Positions 1 to 8,457 of a stretch of 64,000 bases of DNA are shown piece after piece (the stretch's first letter is position 1; each line of letters opens with the position of its first letter). Made by a program: the position numbers and the translations under genes. The notes under the pieces were generated by a model. It worked only from the letters and a program-made list of their open reading frames with translations. It made no database searches and was not told the origin of the DNA. The stretch spans positions 2,418,001 through 2,482,000 of the forward strand of contig NZ_CP033966.1 of NCBI RefSeq assembly GCF_003854895.1, in the 5' to 3' direction. This stretch comes from Pigmentiphaga sp. H8 (GTDB lineage: Bacteria > Pseudomonadota > Gammaproteobacteria > Burkholderiales > Burkholderiaceae_B).

Positions 1-1220
1 CCGACGAGATCAGCTACACGGCGACGCTGCAGGGCTCGAACGCGGGCGCGCTGGAAGCCGTCGACGATGCCGTGCTGAGCATCGCCGCGGGCCGCTTCAC
101 GCGCTTCCCCATTCCCGGCAAGGGCACCGCCTACCAGGCTTTCGGACAGGGCTACAACCCTTCGCAGGCCAACGATACCTACATCTATTTCGGCAGCGAC
201 ATCGCGCGCAAGCAGGCAGGATCGCTGTGGGGCAAGCAGTCCTATCTTTCGCAGAGCTGCGGATCCGATTGCCGCGACGACCTGAAGACCATCAAGGATA
301 TGGGGATCAACTTGATCCGGCTCTACGACTGGGATACCCGCAACGACCACAGCCAGTTCCTGGATTATGCGAACAGCCTGAACATCAAGGTCGTCGTGCC
401 GCTCAGCAACTGGATCTCCACGCAGGGCTCGGTCGTCTGGAACAGGGACGTCGGCGCCTATTTCTCCAGCAGGAACTTCGGCAACAAGGCCGGCACCGAC
501 TGGCATCCCGCGATCGCTGGGGTGATCATCTCGAACGAGCTCGATTTCAGTGGCTATCCCGGCAACTACAACACCGCCATCGGTCTGGTCGCGCGCTTCA
601 TCGAAGAAGCCGACAAGCGGAAGTTCAGCAAGAGCGTGCCGGTCGGCATGCCGGTGACCTTCGTGCCGCGCGGCGAACCTTACCTGGAAGGGAGGAACAT
701 GCCGGGCTGGAATCAGTTCAACCGCCTGCTGACCGATCCCAGGACCGCCAAGTACAGGGACCGCCTCATGCTTGCCCCGCAAACCTACAACAACGAGAAC
801 TATCTGCTCAGGGACGCGGAAAGCACGGGCCAGGGCTGGATTCCGGCGACGTACAAGCAGTTCGGCGTGCCTATCCTCTTCACCGAGATCGGCTATAGCC
901 GCGCCAAGCCGGACTACACCGCGAACTATGTCCAGCGGCAGTTGAAAGGCGTGCTGGAGTACCAGAAGAGCCATCCCGGCCAGATTCTCGGCGTTGCCCA
1001 CTTCCAGTTCGATGACAAGGTCTGGAAGCAGACCAGCAACGATACCGATACGGAAGGGGCATTCGGGGCCTTCCACCATGGCGATGTGGTCAGGACGCTC
1101 CAGACCGTCAAGGCCGACTACGATTTCACCAACGACGAAGCCAAGACGTTCGGCTCGCTGACCATCGACAAGCTGGTCAAGACTTCCGTCTATGACCCGG
1201 TGGTCGAAGCCTACAAATAA
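1..1220 (+). CDS. Glycoside-hydrolase-like TIM-barrel protein, 5' truncated by window edge
   Basis: The reading frame is already open at base 3 and ends with TAA at 1218-1220, so the N-terminus lies outside the window. The visible 405 or so residues look like a clan GH-A (beta/alpha)8 hydrolase or transglycosylase. An early segment reads DMGINLIRLYDWDTR. An Asn-Glu pair (VIISNELDFSG) fits the acid/base at strand 4, and FTEIGYSR fits the nucleophile at strand 7. The fold assignment rests on these motifs; the substrate, perhaps a beta-glucan, cannot be read from the sequence. A GTG at 72 could be mistaken for the start, but the frame continues upstream with similar codon use. A GC-rich hairpin follows the stop. 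Confidence 0.6.
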   Translation, partial: DEISYTATLQGSNAGALEAVDDAVLSIAAGRFTRFPIPGKGTAYQAFGQGYNPSQANDTYIYFGSDIARKQAGSLWGKQSYLSQSCGSDCRDDLKTIKDMGINLIRLYDWDTRNDHSQFLDYANSLNIKVVVPLSNWISTQGSVVWNRDVGAYFSSRNFGNKAGTDWHPAIAGVIISNELDFSGYPGNYNTAIGLVARFIEEADKRKFSKSVPVGMPVTFVPRGEPYLEGRNMPGWNQFNRLLTDPRTAKYRDRLMLAPQTYNNENYLLRDAESTGQGWIPATYKQFGVPILFTEIGYSRAKPDYTANYVQRQLKGVLEYQKSHPGQILGVAHFQFDDKVWKQTSNDTDTEGAFGAFHHGDVVRTLQTVKADYDFTNDEAKTFGSLTIDKLVKTSVYDPVVEAYK

Positions 1221-1231
1221 GCGGCAGGAAC

Positions 1232-1259
1232 CCGCGCGGCGCTTGTAACGGCCGCGCGG
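1232..1259 (+). terminator. GC-rich hairpin after the hydrolase gene
   Basis: Nine-base perfectly complementary arms (CCGCGCGGC at 1232-1240 and GCCGCGCGG at 1251-1259) enclose a 10-nt loop just after the stop codon. No T-tract follows, so it may be a weak terminator or an mRNA 3'-end stabiliser rather than a classical intrinsic terminator. Confidence 0.4.
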
Positions 1260-1364
1260 TACGTATCGAAACAATCGCGCAATTTACGCACGGCGAGCCC
1301 GGGGGCTACCATCCCCGCTCGTCCAGCATCGCCGGACCTTCACGCGTGAACTACGGAGGGGCGG

Positions 1365-1958
1365 GTGCGCGTCGCATTCGGCAAACTCAGGGCTCGTCTG
1401 GCCACCGGCATCGGTTCGACCGTCGCGGTCTGCGCCGCGACGGTCTACGGCATCCTGGGCGCCGCGCCGCCGCCGGCCGCGACCGAGTACACGGCCGGCA
1501 GCCAGATCGAGGCCGGACAATGGCAGGTGATACCCAGGCGGGCCTGGGTCAGCGAAGAAAAAAAGGTCCTGGGCGTCCGGCTGCAGGAAGGTGAACGGGC
1601 GCTGGTGGTCGAGGCCGAGCTGAACAACCGCACGCAAGCCTCCACCCGCGACTACGCGAAGCTGCTGAAACTGCATCCCGTGGGCGGCGTTCCCGTGCCG
1701 GATCCCGAGGTGGCGCTGGTACGCGAGGCCCGGCCGCTGCCGCTGCTGCATCCGGGGCTGGCCGAGCGCGTGGCTTTCGTGTGGAAACTGCCGGCCTCGG
1801 CCGTGTTGCCCACGAGCCTGGACGCCGATGTCATCGCCAAGACCTACAAGCCCGTCGACAACCTTTACGGCACGCCCGGCTGGTTCAATCCGCGCGTGGT
1901 GGGACGAATCACGATGGCGGTCGAGGTGACGGAAAGCGTGGCGGGGTGGGCCTCGTGA
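1365..1958 (+). CDS. Uncharacterised membrane-anchored protein, first of three
   Basis: A 197-residue protein starting at GTG 1365 behind a GGAGGGG ribosome site. The N-terminus has a basic stretch followed by a hydrophobic segment (about residues 14-34), suggesting a signal anchor. The rest lacks further membrane segments and is probably a beta-rich periplasmic domain. I do not recognise the family. The stop codon overlaps the start of the next gene (GTGA), so the two are probably translationally coupled. The three consecutive genes encode proteins of similar size and layout and may form one envelope system. Confidence 0.7.
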   Translation: MRVAFGKLRARLATGIGSTVAVCAATVYGILGAAPPPAATEYTAGSQIEAGQWQVIPRRAWVSEEKKVLGVRLQEGERALVVEAELNNRTQASTRDYAKLLKLHPVGGVPVPDPEVALVREARPLPLLHPGLAERVAFVWKLPASAVLPTSLDADVIAKTYKPVDNLYGTPGWFNPRVVGRITMAVEVTESVAGWAS

Positions 1959-2539
1959 GGCGGCCGTTCGCCACCGTGGCCATGGTTGCGTTGGCTGCTG
2001 GCGTGCTGTTCGCGATGCAGCGCGGTACGCCGCGCTATCAGGACCTGACCGGACCCATCCCCGCCTACGGGAAGATGGGGAAGGCGGCGTCCACGCGCCT
2101 GTTCGACATCCGGGTCGAGCGCGTGGAGTTCGCGCGGCAATTGGTCGGCAAGCGTTTCGGCGGCGAGATACGGCATGAAAGCGCGGGGGTGTGGGCGATC
2201 GTCACCGCGCGGATGGCCGCGCGTTCGCGGTCGGTCAACGTCACGCACGCCGTGTGGGAAGGGCCGACGGGACTGCGCTACGAGTTGTCGGACCGGCCGG
2301 AGTTCCTGCCGGACCTGCCGCCCCATACGCTCGAGCCTGGCCTGCCGCAGCGTGGCCGCTTCGTCTTCGAGATCCGGCCCGATCAGATCCTGGGCGCCAC
2401 CTTGCTGGTTTCCGAAGGCCCGTTTCCCCGGCTGGATTCCGAGGCGCACGTCGCGTTGAATGCGCTGCCGGCCGCGGCGGACGGCCTGCCGCCAATTGCC
2501 GAGACCTTCGATCTGCAGCAGGCGGGAGGCCGGCCGTGA
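1955..2539 (+). CDS. Uncharacterised membrane-anchored protein, second of three
   Basis: A 194-residue protein. The GTG start at 1955 overlaps the upstream TGA by 4 bases, and its own stop overlaps the next start in the same way, so this start is strongly favoured over longer forms in the frame. A short N-terminal hydrophobic helix (about residues 4-20) is followed by a soluble domain containing a GPIPAYGKMG motif, a conserved-looking FDIRVERVEF strand and a FVFEIRPDQILGATLLV strand. The pattern suggests a beta-sandwich domain on the outer face of the inner membrane. Function unknown. Confidence 0.7.
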   Translation: MRRPFATVAMVALAAGVLFAMQRGTPRYQDLTGPIPAYGKMGKAASTRLFDIRVERVEFARQLVGKRFGGEIRHESAGVWAIVTARMAARSRSVNVTHAVWEGPTGLRYELSDRPEFLPDLPPHTLEPGLPQRGRFVFEIRPDQILGATLLVSEGPFPRLDSEAHVALNALPAAADGLPPIAETFDLQQAGGRP

Positions 2540-3117
2540 ACGCCCGGGATCCCGCCGTTGCGCGGGACGCTGCGGAGTGCCGATGGCGCCGGCGCAGCCT
2601 GTGGCTGCTGGTGATCCTCTTGCCCCTGGCCATGGCGGTGGTCATGCATGACAGCGCGCGAACGTGGTGGAGCGGGCGCGCGCGCATCGCGCGCGAGGTA
2701 CCCACGGGCGGCCAGGCCGATCTTGGGGGAGCGAGCTGGCGGCTTCGCGCGTTGCGGATGGCGCCGCTGCCGGCGGGCAAGCGCATACCGGAAAACGCGA
2801 TGGGCGTGGTGGCCGAATTTGCCGTGCAGGTGCGGGATGCCGACGTGCGCAAGAACTGGGCGGGTTGCGAGATCGCCCTGGAGGACGGCCAAGGGCGGCG
2901 CTGGATGCCGACGCGCGTCTTGCCGCTGCCGCGTTCGGAAGCGCGGGAATGCGTGCTGGCCGCGGGATCGGGACCCAAGGCCGGCGACACCGTGCGCATT
3001 CGCCACGCCTTTCTGGTGCCGCGCGATGCCGCCGCGGCCCTGCGCGCCACGGTGGCGCTGGGACCGCAGCGGCCGCGCTACCTGCGCTTTGCCCAGCCGC
3101 CGACGTTGGTGCAATAG
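2536..3117 (+). CDS. Uncharacterised membrane-anchored protein, third of three
   Basis: A 193-residue protein beginning at GTG 2536, overlapping the preceding stop (GTGA). It has a basic N-terminus, one hydrophobic helix (about residues 20-36) and a soluble domain with strands such as GVVAEFAVQV and VRIRHAFLVP. The topology matches its two upstream neighbours, though sequence identity is low. It ends 13 bases from the convergent membrane protein gene. The tight overlaps imply a three-gene operon; no known function is recognised. Confidence 0.7.
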   Translation: MNARDPAVARDAAECRWRRRSLWLLVILLPLAMAVVMHDSARTWWSGRARIAREVPTGGQADLGGASWRLRALRMAPLPAGKRIPENAMGVVAEFAVQVRDADVRKNWAGCEIALEDGQGRRWMPTRVLPLPRSEARECVLAAGSGPKAGDTVRIRHAFLVPRDAAAALRATVALGPQRPRYLRFAQPPTLVQ

Positions 3118-3130
3118 GCGGCGCTGGCTT

Positions 3131-4423
3131 TCAGGCGGGTCGTTCCAGAGGCGCGGCGCGCGCCGACGCCGACTCGCGCGTGGGCCGCGCGAACGCGGTT
3201 TCCAGGATCGCCGCCAGAAAGCAGATGCGCAGCGGTTCGATCAGCAGCCCCGTGGATGAATCGCGGAACGGGCTGCCCAGCAGCAGCGTCAACCCGTGCG
3301 CCCAGAGTTGCCAGGTGTCCAGGTCGTGGGGGCCGATCAGCCGCGTCGCGCCTATCCACAGCCAGGCGCTGCCCCAGTCGATCAGCCGGTAGCCGACGAT
3401 GAGCGTGATCAGCAGCAGTACGCCCGAGTTCAGCGTCAGGCGGATGCCGTTGGCGACGGGCAGGTAGCGTGAACGGTAGCCGCCGATGAAGTGGGCGGCG
3501 AAGTCGCGCAGGAATTTCGGTATTGCCCGGTAGCGTTCACCGAAGCGTTCGATGCGGCGGTTGATACGCATCAATTCGGTATCGTCGCGCACGTCGTAAC
3601 CGTAGACCAGCGCCGTCATGACCAGCCAGACCACCGGCAGCAAGGCGTAGAAGAACAGGTTCGCCAGCAGTTTGCCGGGCGTCTCGGCAAGCGCTTCCAC
3701 CGGCACCATCGCCGCCGCTTGCGCGTTCGCCAGCGGCGTGGCCAGGGCGTTCAGGAGCGAGGCCAGGTAGTCCCGGATGCCCAGGCCGGTGACCCAGGTC
3801 CAGACGTCGTCCTTCCAGCGGCTGATGACGTACAGGCCGATCAGGATCCAGTTCGTCTCGCAGATCACCATGACCACCTGCCACGCCGGCCGTCCGGTGG
3901 CGTCGCGGCGCCGCTTGGCCAGCTTGCGCACCAGCCACGACACCGCGACCGAGACGAACAGCCAGCGCGAATCCAGGGCGTCCAGGATATTGCCATGCGT
4001 GCCGAACGGGTCCAGGGACAGCGCCAGGCGCGAGTATTGCCGCACGGTGTCGCCCAGGAAACCCCACGCGGCGTAGTAGGCGAAGAAGGGCAGCAGGGCC
4101 ACCGTGATGGCCGATGCCAGCCGGTCCGGGCCGCCGGAGGCCGGCGAGGCCTGGCCACGCGCGGCGTCCTGGGCGGTGCGCACGGCGGGCAGGCCGGGTA
4201 GCAGCACCTGGAACATCAGCACCGTTACGATCAGGTGCGCCAGCGCCACCAGCGTCAGCACGGCCAGCCCTGCCAGGTGGTTGGCGAAGCCGGTATGCAC
4301 GGCCAGCCGCAGCAGGAGCTCGTTCGCCAGCACGCCGGCAAGCACCAGGCACATCAGTTGCGGCCAGAAGCGCAGCCACAGGCGGAAGGTCAATGCGAAG
4401 GGCGAGGCGATCGATTCCGTCAT
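3131..4423 (-). CDS. Polytopic inner-membrane protein, unknown function
   Basis: A 430-residue protein with about six to seven hydrophobic segments, including ones near the N-terminus (LMCLVLAGVLANELLLRLAV), around the middle (ALLPFFAYYAAWGFLG) and near the C-terminus (SGVLLLITLIVGYRLIDW). I chose ATG 4423 because a GGGAG sits six bases before it; a longer form up to 4540 has no ribosome site. It converges on the three-gene operon with only 13 bases between stops. No family was recognised, and any link to that operon is positional only. Confidence 0.65.
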   Translation of the reverse strand: MTESIASPFALTFRLWLRFWPQLMCLVLAGVLANELLLRLAVHTGFANHLAGLAVLTLVALAHLIVTVLMFQVLLPGLPAVRTAQDAARGQASPASGGPDRLASAITVALLPFFAYYAAWGFLGDTVRQYSRLALSLDPFGTHGNILDALDSRWLFVSVAVSWLVRKLAKRRRDATGRPAWQVVMVICETNWILIGLYVISRWKDDVWTWVTGLGIRDYLASLLNALATPLANAQAAAMVPVEALAETPGKLLANLFFYALLPVVWLVMTALVYGYDVRDDTELMRINRRIERFGERYRAIPKFLRDFAAHFIGGYRSRYLPVANGIRLTLNSGVLLLITLIVGYRLIDWGSAWLWIGATRLIGPHDLDTWQLWAHGLTLLLGSPFRDSSTGLLIEPLRICFLAAILETAFARPTRESASARAAPLERPA

Positions 4424-4594
4424 CCCGGCTCCCATGGGTGGCACGCGGGCGATCCTAGCAAGCGGGGCGCGCGCGTGCTGTATCTTTTTCCTTCGGAATG
4501 CGACCGCCGCCGTACTGGCGTATAACGTCAGGTACGACAAGGCAATGCGCTCGGCCTGGAGACTGGAGCGCCCACAGGTTCAGTCGGTGCGATC

Positions 4595-4948
4595 ATGGCC
4601 CTCAGACACGCAAGTCCCCTGGAAGCGATCGACCTGCATGCCAGCGACGAACAGCGGGGAACCCACGCCAGCAGCAGCCTGCTCCGCACGGACGGCTTGC
4701 AACTCATGCAGCTGGTGCTCCCGGCGGGACACGAACTGCCGCAGCATCACGTGCCCGGCGAACTGACCATCCAGTGCCTGGCGGGCGAAGCCGTCGTCAC
4801 CACGCCGCACGGCACCTGTGGACTGCGTCCCGGCCAACTGGTCGCGCTGCTCGGCCAGGAGCCGCACGCGGTGCGGGCGCTGGCCGATACGACGCTGCTG
4901 GTCACGCTGGTGCGCAAGCCCGGCGATGCGGGCCCCGGTGCCGCCTGA
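4595..4948 (+). CDS. Small cupin-domain protein
   Basis: A 117-residue protein with a single cupin-like beta-barrel pattern. LQLMQLVLPAGHELPQHHVP carries a His cluster typical of motif 1, and the later GLRPGQLVALLGQEPHAV resembles motif 2. Such proteins are commonly metal-binding sensors or small enzymes; the ligand is not evident. It is the first gene of a probable operon, with the helical protein gene starting 20 bases after its stop. Confidence 0.7.
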   Translation: MALRHASPLEAIDLHASDEQRGTHASSSLLRTDGLQLMQLVLPAGHELPQHHVPGELTIQCLAGEAVVTTPHGTCGLRPGQLVALLGQEPHAVRALADTTLLVTLVRKPGDAGPGAA

Positions 4949-4968
4949 CTCATCATTCTGGAGAAATC

Positions 4969-5463
4969 ATGCAGCCCAAATCCGATCGCGCATCGCCGGT
5001 GTGCTACGCCGAGCAGGCCGATGCCGCGTACATGGGCCAGCTTCCGCGCGAGGAACTGCTGGCGGCGCTGGAGGAATTGCTGGAGGCCGAGCGGGCGGGT
5101 GCGCGGGTGGCCGAGGAAACCGTGGCGCAATTGCAGGATCCGGCCGAGCGCGCGCTGATGGAGGACATCCGGCGGGACGAAGTGAAATGGTGTGCCATGC
5201 TGATCGCCGCCATCAAGTCGCTGGACGCCAAGCCCGGCTCGCGTACCGGCGCCTTCCACGGCAAGGCCATGGCCATCGCCGACCTGCCCGCGCGGATGGC
5301 CTTCCTGAATCGGGGCCAGGCCTGGGTGGTCAGGAAGCTGGAAGCGCTGGTGCCCAAGGTCAAGGAGGTCGGCATCCAGGACGATCTGCTGGCCATGCTG
5401 GTGGCGCATCGCGAGAATATCGATCGCGTCGAGGTCCGGCTGGCCGCGGCGGGCAAGCCCTGA
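4969..5463 (+). CDS. Helical DUF6306-like protein
   Basis: A 164-residue protein starting at ATG 4969 behind CTGGAGAAATC. The sequence is almost entirely amphipathic helix (LPREELLAALEELLEAERAG, then VAEETVAQLQDPAERALMEDIRRDE), suggesting a four-helix, ferritin-like bundle. It resembles the DUF6306 family from memory, which I cannot confirm. It lies between a cupin and a glycosyltransferase and its stop overlaps the latter's apparent start, so the three are probably co-expressed. Confidence 0.65.
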   Translation: MQPKSDRASPVCYAEQADAAYMGQLPREELLAALEELLEAERAGARVAEETVAQLQDPAERALMEDIRRDEVKWCAMLIAAIKSLDAKPGSRTGAFHGKAMAIADLPARMAFLNRGQAWVVRKLEALVPKVKEVGIQDDLLAMLVAHRENIDRVEVRLAAAGKP

Positions 5464-6656
5464 AGATCGCCGTCTACGCCATCTGCCGCGACGAAGCCGG
5501 TTTCGCCGACCGCTTCATGGCGTCCTGTGCGAGCGCCGACATGGTCGTGGTCGCGGACACGGGATCGACCGACGGTGGCATCGAGCGCCTGGAGGCGCTG
5601 GGCGCGTGCGTGCATCGCTTGTCCATCGAGCCCTGGCGCTTCGACGATGCCCGCAACGCCGCGCTGGCGCTGGTGCCGGGGGATGTGGACGTGTGCGTGT
5701 CGCTGGACCTGGACGAGATCCTGAGCCCGGGCTGGCGGCCGGCCCTGGAGGCGGCCTGGGTGTCGGGCACCACACGCGCGCACTACGATTTCGTGTCTGC
5801 CTTCCATGCGGACGGCAGCCCGGCGATACGCTTCCTGAACAACCGCATCCACGCCCGTCACGGCTACCGGTGGCGCCACGCCTGCCATGAAGGCATCTAT
5901 CCCGACCGCATCGCCGAGCAAGGCGTGCTCGTGCCCGGCATGCGCGTCGAGCACCATCCCGATCGCGCCAAGCCGCGCGGCTCCTACCTGCCGCTGCTGG
6001 CCGCCGCGGCGGCCGAGGAACCCCACGACCCGCGCATGGCGCACTACCATGCGCGCGAGCTGTTCCACGCCGGTCGCCACCAGGACGCGGCGCGCGAGTT
6101 CGAGCGCTACCTGGCCCTGCCGGGCAACCTTTTCCGGCCCGAGCGGTCGGCCAGCATGCTGTACCTGGCCAAGTGCGAGATGGTCCAGGGGCGCGATGGC
6201 CTGGACTGGACGCTGCGCGCCGCGGCCGAATGCCCGGAGCGCCGCGAGCCCTGGGTCACGCTGGCCGACATCCGCTACCGGCGCGGTGAATGGGCCGAGT
6301 GCCGGGCGGCGGCGATCCGGGGGCTGTCGCTGGCGGGCGAACCCGACGGCTACATGAACGATCCGGTGTGCCATGGCGCGCTGCCGCACGATCTCGCGGC
6401 CATCGCCAACTGGCGGCTGGGCCGCGGCGACGAGGCGCTGGCGCATGCCCGGGAAGCCCTGAGGAGGGCTCCCGGCGACGAGCGGCTGCGCGCGAATGTG
6501 GACGTGATCCGCCAGGCCCTGCGGGGCGGCGGCGTCAGCGCCAATACAGCCGGTCGGGATTGTCCGCCAGGACAGCCTGACGCAGTTCGGGCGTCGGCAG
6601 CCAGCGCGCCAGATCGTCCAGCAGGCGGCCCGGGCCGATCGGGCGATACGGACTGA
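5460..6656 (+). CDS. Family 2-type glycosyltransferase with TPR-like tail, apparent CTG start
   Basis: The protein (398 residues) has a GT-A nucleotide-sugar fold: KIAVYAICRDE at the N-terminus, ADTGSTDGG near residue 40, and DLDE as the DxD-like metal site. About 200 residues of helical repeats follow, resembling TPRs. The family's first beta strand begins immediately after the upstream stop. The only codon able to start there is CTG at 5460, overlapping that TGA (CTGA). The next ATG, at 5517, would delete the first strand. The 3' end overlaps the convergent amidohydrolase gene by 122 bases, so the last 40 or so residues are doubtful as a conserved part. Confidence 0.72.
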   Translation: MKIAVYAICRDEAGFADRFMASCASADMVVVADTGSTDGGIERLEALGACVHRLSIEPWRFDDARNAALALVPGDVDVCVSLDLDEILSPGWRPALEAAWVSGTTRAHYDFVSAFHADGSPAIRFLNNRIHARHGYRWRHACHEGIYPDRIAEQGVLVPGMRVEHHPDRAKPRGSYLPLLAAAAAEEPHDPRMAHYHARELFHAGRHQDAAREFERYLALPGNLFRPERSASMLYLAKCEMVQGRDGLDWTLRAAAECPERREPWVTLADIRYRRGEWAECRAAAIRGLSLAGEPDGYMNDPVCHGALPHDLAAIANWRLGRGDEALAHAREALRRAPGDERLRANVDVIRQALRGGGVSANTAGRDCPPGQPDAVRASAASAPDRPAGGPGRSGDTD

Positions 6657-7356
6657 CTTCGTGCGCCGCCTTGCCGGGCGCGCGGGCGGTGTGCGGCCAG
6701 TCGCTGCCCCATAGCAGGGCGGACGGGACCTCCCGGCACAGTGCCTGGGCCCAGCGGGCGGCGTCTTCGGGGGCCGCCAGCCGATAGGGCGCGGACAGTT
6801 TCAGGTGGACCCGCCCCGAGCGCAGCAGGCCGGCCAGGGCCGCGGCGGCCTCGGGCGACCAGGGCGCCATGGCGAAATGGTCCAGGACCACGGGGCAGGG
6901 CAGCGCGGCCAGCCGGGGCGCCAGCGCCGCGATCACGCCATGGGCGGCATACAGCTGCACATGCCAGCCCAGATCGGCCACCTGCGCGGCGACGGCGGCA
7001 AGCGCCCGTTCCGCCGCGCCGATGTCGTGCAGGCCGGCGCTTTCCAGGTTGACACGCACACCCCGCACGCCGCCGTCGTGCAGCGCCCGCACTTGCGCGG
7101 AGGTGAAGCCGTCATCGATCACCGCGATCCCGCGGGCCCGTCCATCCATGTCCGCCAAGGCGTCGAGCAGGCAGCGGTTATCGGTGCCGTAGACGCTGGG
7201 CTGCACGATGACCACGCGCGCCATGCCGGTTTGTTCCAGGTGGCGGCGCAACTGGGCGGCCGAGACCGGGCCCGGCGTGTAGTGGCGATCCGCGACCATG
7301 GGATAGGACGCGGCGGCGCCGATCACGTGGGTATGGCAATCGCACGCCAGGTCCAC
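6535..7356 (-). CDS. Amidohydrolase-2 family metal-dependent hydrolase
   Basis: A 273-residue TIM-barrel hydrolase of the amidohydrolase-2 (LigI/2-pyrone-4,6-dicarboxylate lactonase-like) group. It has HTH at the N-terminus (CDCHTHVIG), VVLDHFAMAP in the middle, and the terminal LLWGSDWPHT with the catalytic Asp. The GTG start at 7356 lies two bases after the upstream dehydrogenase stop, so the pair is likely translationally linked. Linkage to an isopropylmalate-dehydrogenase-like enzyme and Bug receptors suggests catabolism of a carboxylic acid or lactone; the substrate is inferred only in class. Confidence 0.8.
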   Translation of the reverse strand: MDLACDCHTHVIGAAASYPMVADRHYTPGPVSAAQLRRHLEQTGMARVVIVQPSVYGTDNRCLLDALADMDGRARGIAVIDDGFTSAQVRALHDGGVRGVRVNLESAGLHDIGAAERALAAVAAQVADLGWHVQLYAAHGVIAALAPRLAALPCPVVLDHFAMAPWSPEAAAALAGLLRSGRVHLKLSAPYRLAAPEDAARWAQALCREVPSALLWGSDWPHTARAPGKAAHEVSPYRPIGPGRLLDDLARWLPTPELRQAVLADNPDRLYWR

Positions 7357-7358
7357 GT

Positions 7359-8420
7359 CTAGGCCTCCAGCAGCCGCTTGGCGAAGGCGCGGCCGGTCGC
7401 GGCGGTGCCCAGGTTGCCGCCCACGTCGCGCGTGGATTCCCCGGCTTCGACGACAATGGCGGCGGTGCGCGCGATGGCATCGGCCGCGGCGACGTAGGCG
7501 GGCTGGTTCGTGCGGCGGCCGTGCCAGTCCAGCAACTGGCCGGCCGACAGGATCAGCGAGAACGGGTTGGCGATGTCCTGGTCGGCGATGTCGGGCGCCG
7601 AGCCGTGCGCGGCCTGGCCCATCGCGTAGCGCGCGCCCATGTTGAGCGAACCGCCCAGTCCCAGGCTGCCGGACAGTTCGGCGGTCAGGTCCGACAGGAT
7701 GTCGCCGAACATGTTGGTGGTGACGATGACGTCGAAACGCTGCGGGGCGCGGACCACGTGCGCCATCATCGCATCGACGATGAAGTCGTCCACGGTCACG
7801 TCGGGAAAGTCCCGGGCGGCCTTGTGGCATTCGTCGATGAACATGCCGTCGCCGATCTTGAGCACGTTGGCCTTGTGGACGATGCTGACGTGTTTGCGGC
7901 GGGCGCGCGCCAGCTCGAAGGCGGCGCGGGCGATGCGGGCGCAGCACAGGCGCGTGATGCGGCGCAGCGACACCACCACGTCCTCGGTGATCAGCATCTC
8001 GCTGCCGCCCGAGGCGATGTTGCGGTCGGCGTAGAAGCCCTCGGTGTTCTCGCGCACGACCACGAGGTCGAAGGCATCGACCTTGTGCGGCACGCCCTGC
8101 CAGGTGCGCGACGGGCGGATGTTGGCGTACAGGTCGAGTTCCTTGCGGAAGAACATCGACGGATTGATCTCGCCCTTGCTTTCGTCCTTGAAGTCGAAGG
8201 TCGCCATCGGGCCGAGCATCAGGCCGTCGGCGGCGCGAACCTTGTCCAGCAGCGCCTGGGTGACCGTGGCGCCGTGGCGCCGCAGGCTGTCGTGGCCCGC
8301 GACGTCGTGTTCCAGCGCAAGCTCGAAACCGAAGCGCTGCGACGCCGCGCGCAGCACCTCGACGGTCGCGGCCATGGTCTCGGGGCCGATGCCGTCGCCG
8401 GGAAGTACGATGATTTTCAT
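7359..8420 (-). CDS. Isocitrate/isopropylmalate dehydrogenase family oxidoreductase
   Basis: A 353-residue NAD(P)-dependent beta-decarboxylating dehydrogenase. It starts MKIIVLPGDGIGPE and has the substrate loop VVVRENTEGFYADR and the Mg-binding stretch VTTNMFGDILSDLTAELSGS. Family members oxidise 2-hydroxy acids such as isopropylmalate, tartrate or homoisocitrate. Leucine-pathway partners (leuCD) are absent here and a hydrolase plus two solute receptors flank it, so a catabolic role on another malate-like acid is more likely than leuB. The gene lies 37 bases downstream of a Bug receptor in the same direction. Confidence 0.82.
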   Translation of the reverse strand: MKIIVLPGDGIGPETMAATVEVLRAASQRFGFELALEHDVAGHDSLRRHGATVTQALLDKVRAADGLMLGPMATFDFKDESKGEINPSMFFRKELDLYANIRPSRTWQGVPHKVDAFDLVVVRENTEGFYADRNIASGGSEMLITEDVVVSLRRITRLCCARIARAAFELARARRKHVSIVHKANVLKIGDGMFIDECHKAARDFPDVTVDDFIVDAMMAHVVRAPQRFDVIVTTNMFGDILSDLTAELSGSLGLGGSLNMGARYAMGQAAHGSAPDIADQDIANPFSLILSAGQLLDWHGRRTNQPAYVAAADAIARTAAIVVEAGESTRDVGGNLGTAATGRAFAKRLLEA

Positions 8421-8457
8421 GATGTTCCAGCCAGGAAGGAAAGAGGGGATAGGTTGG

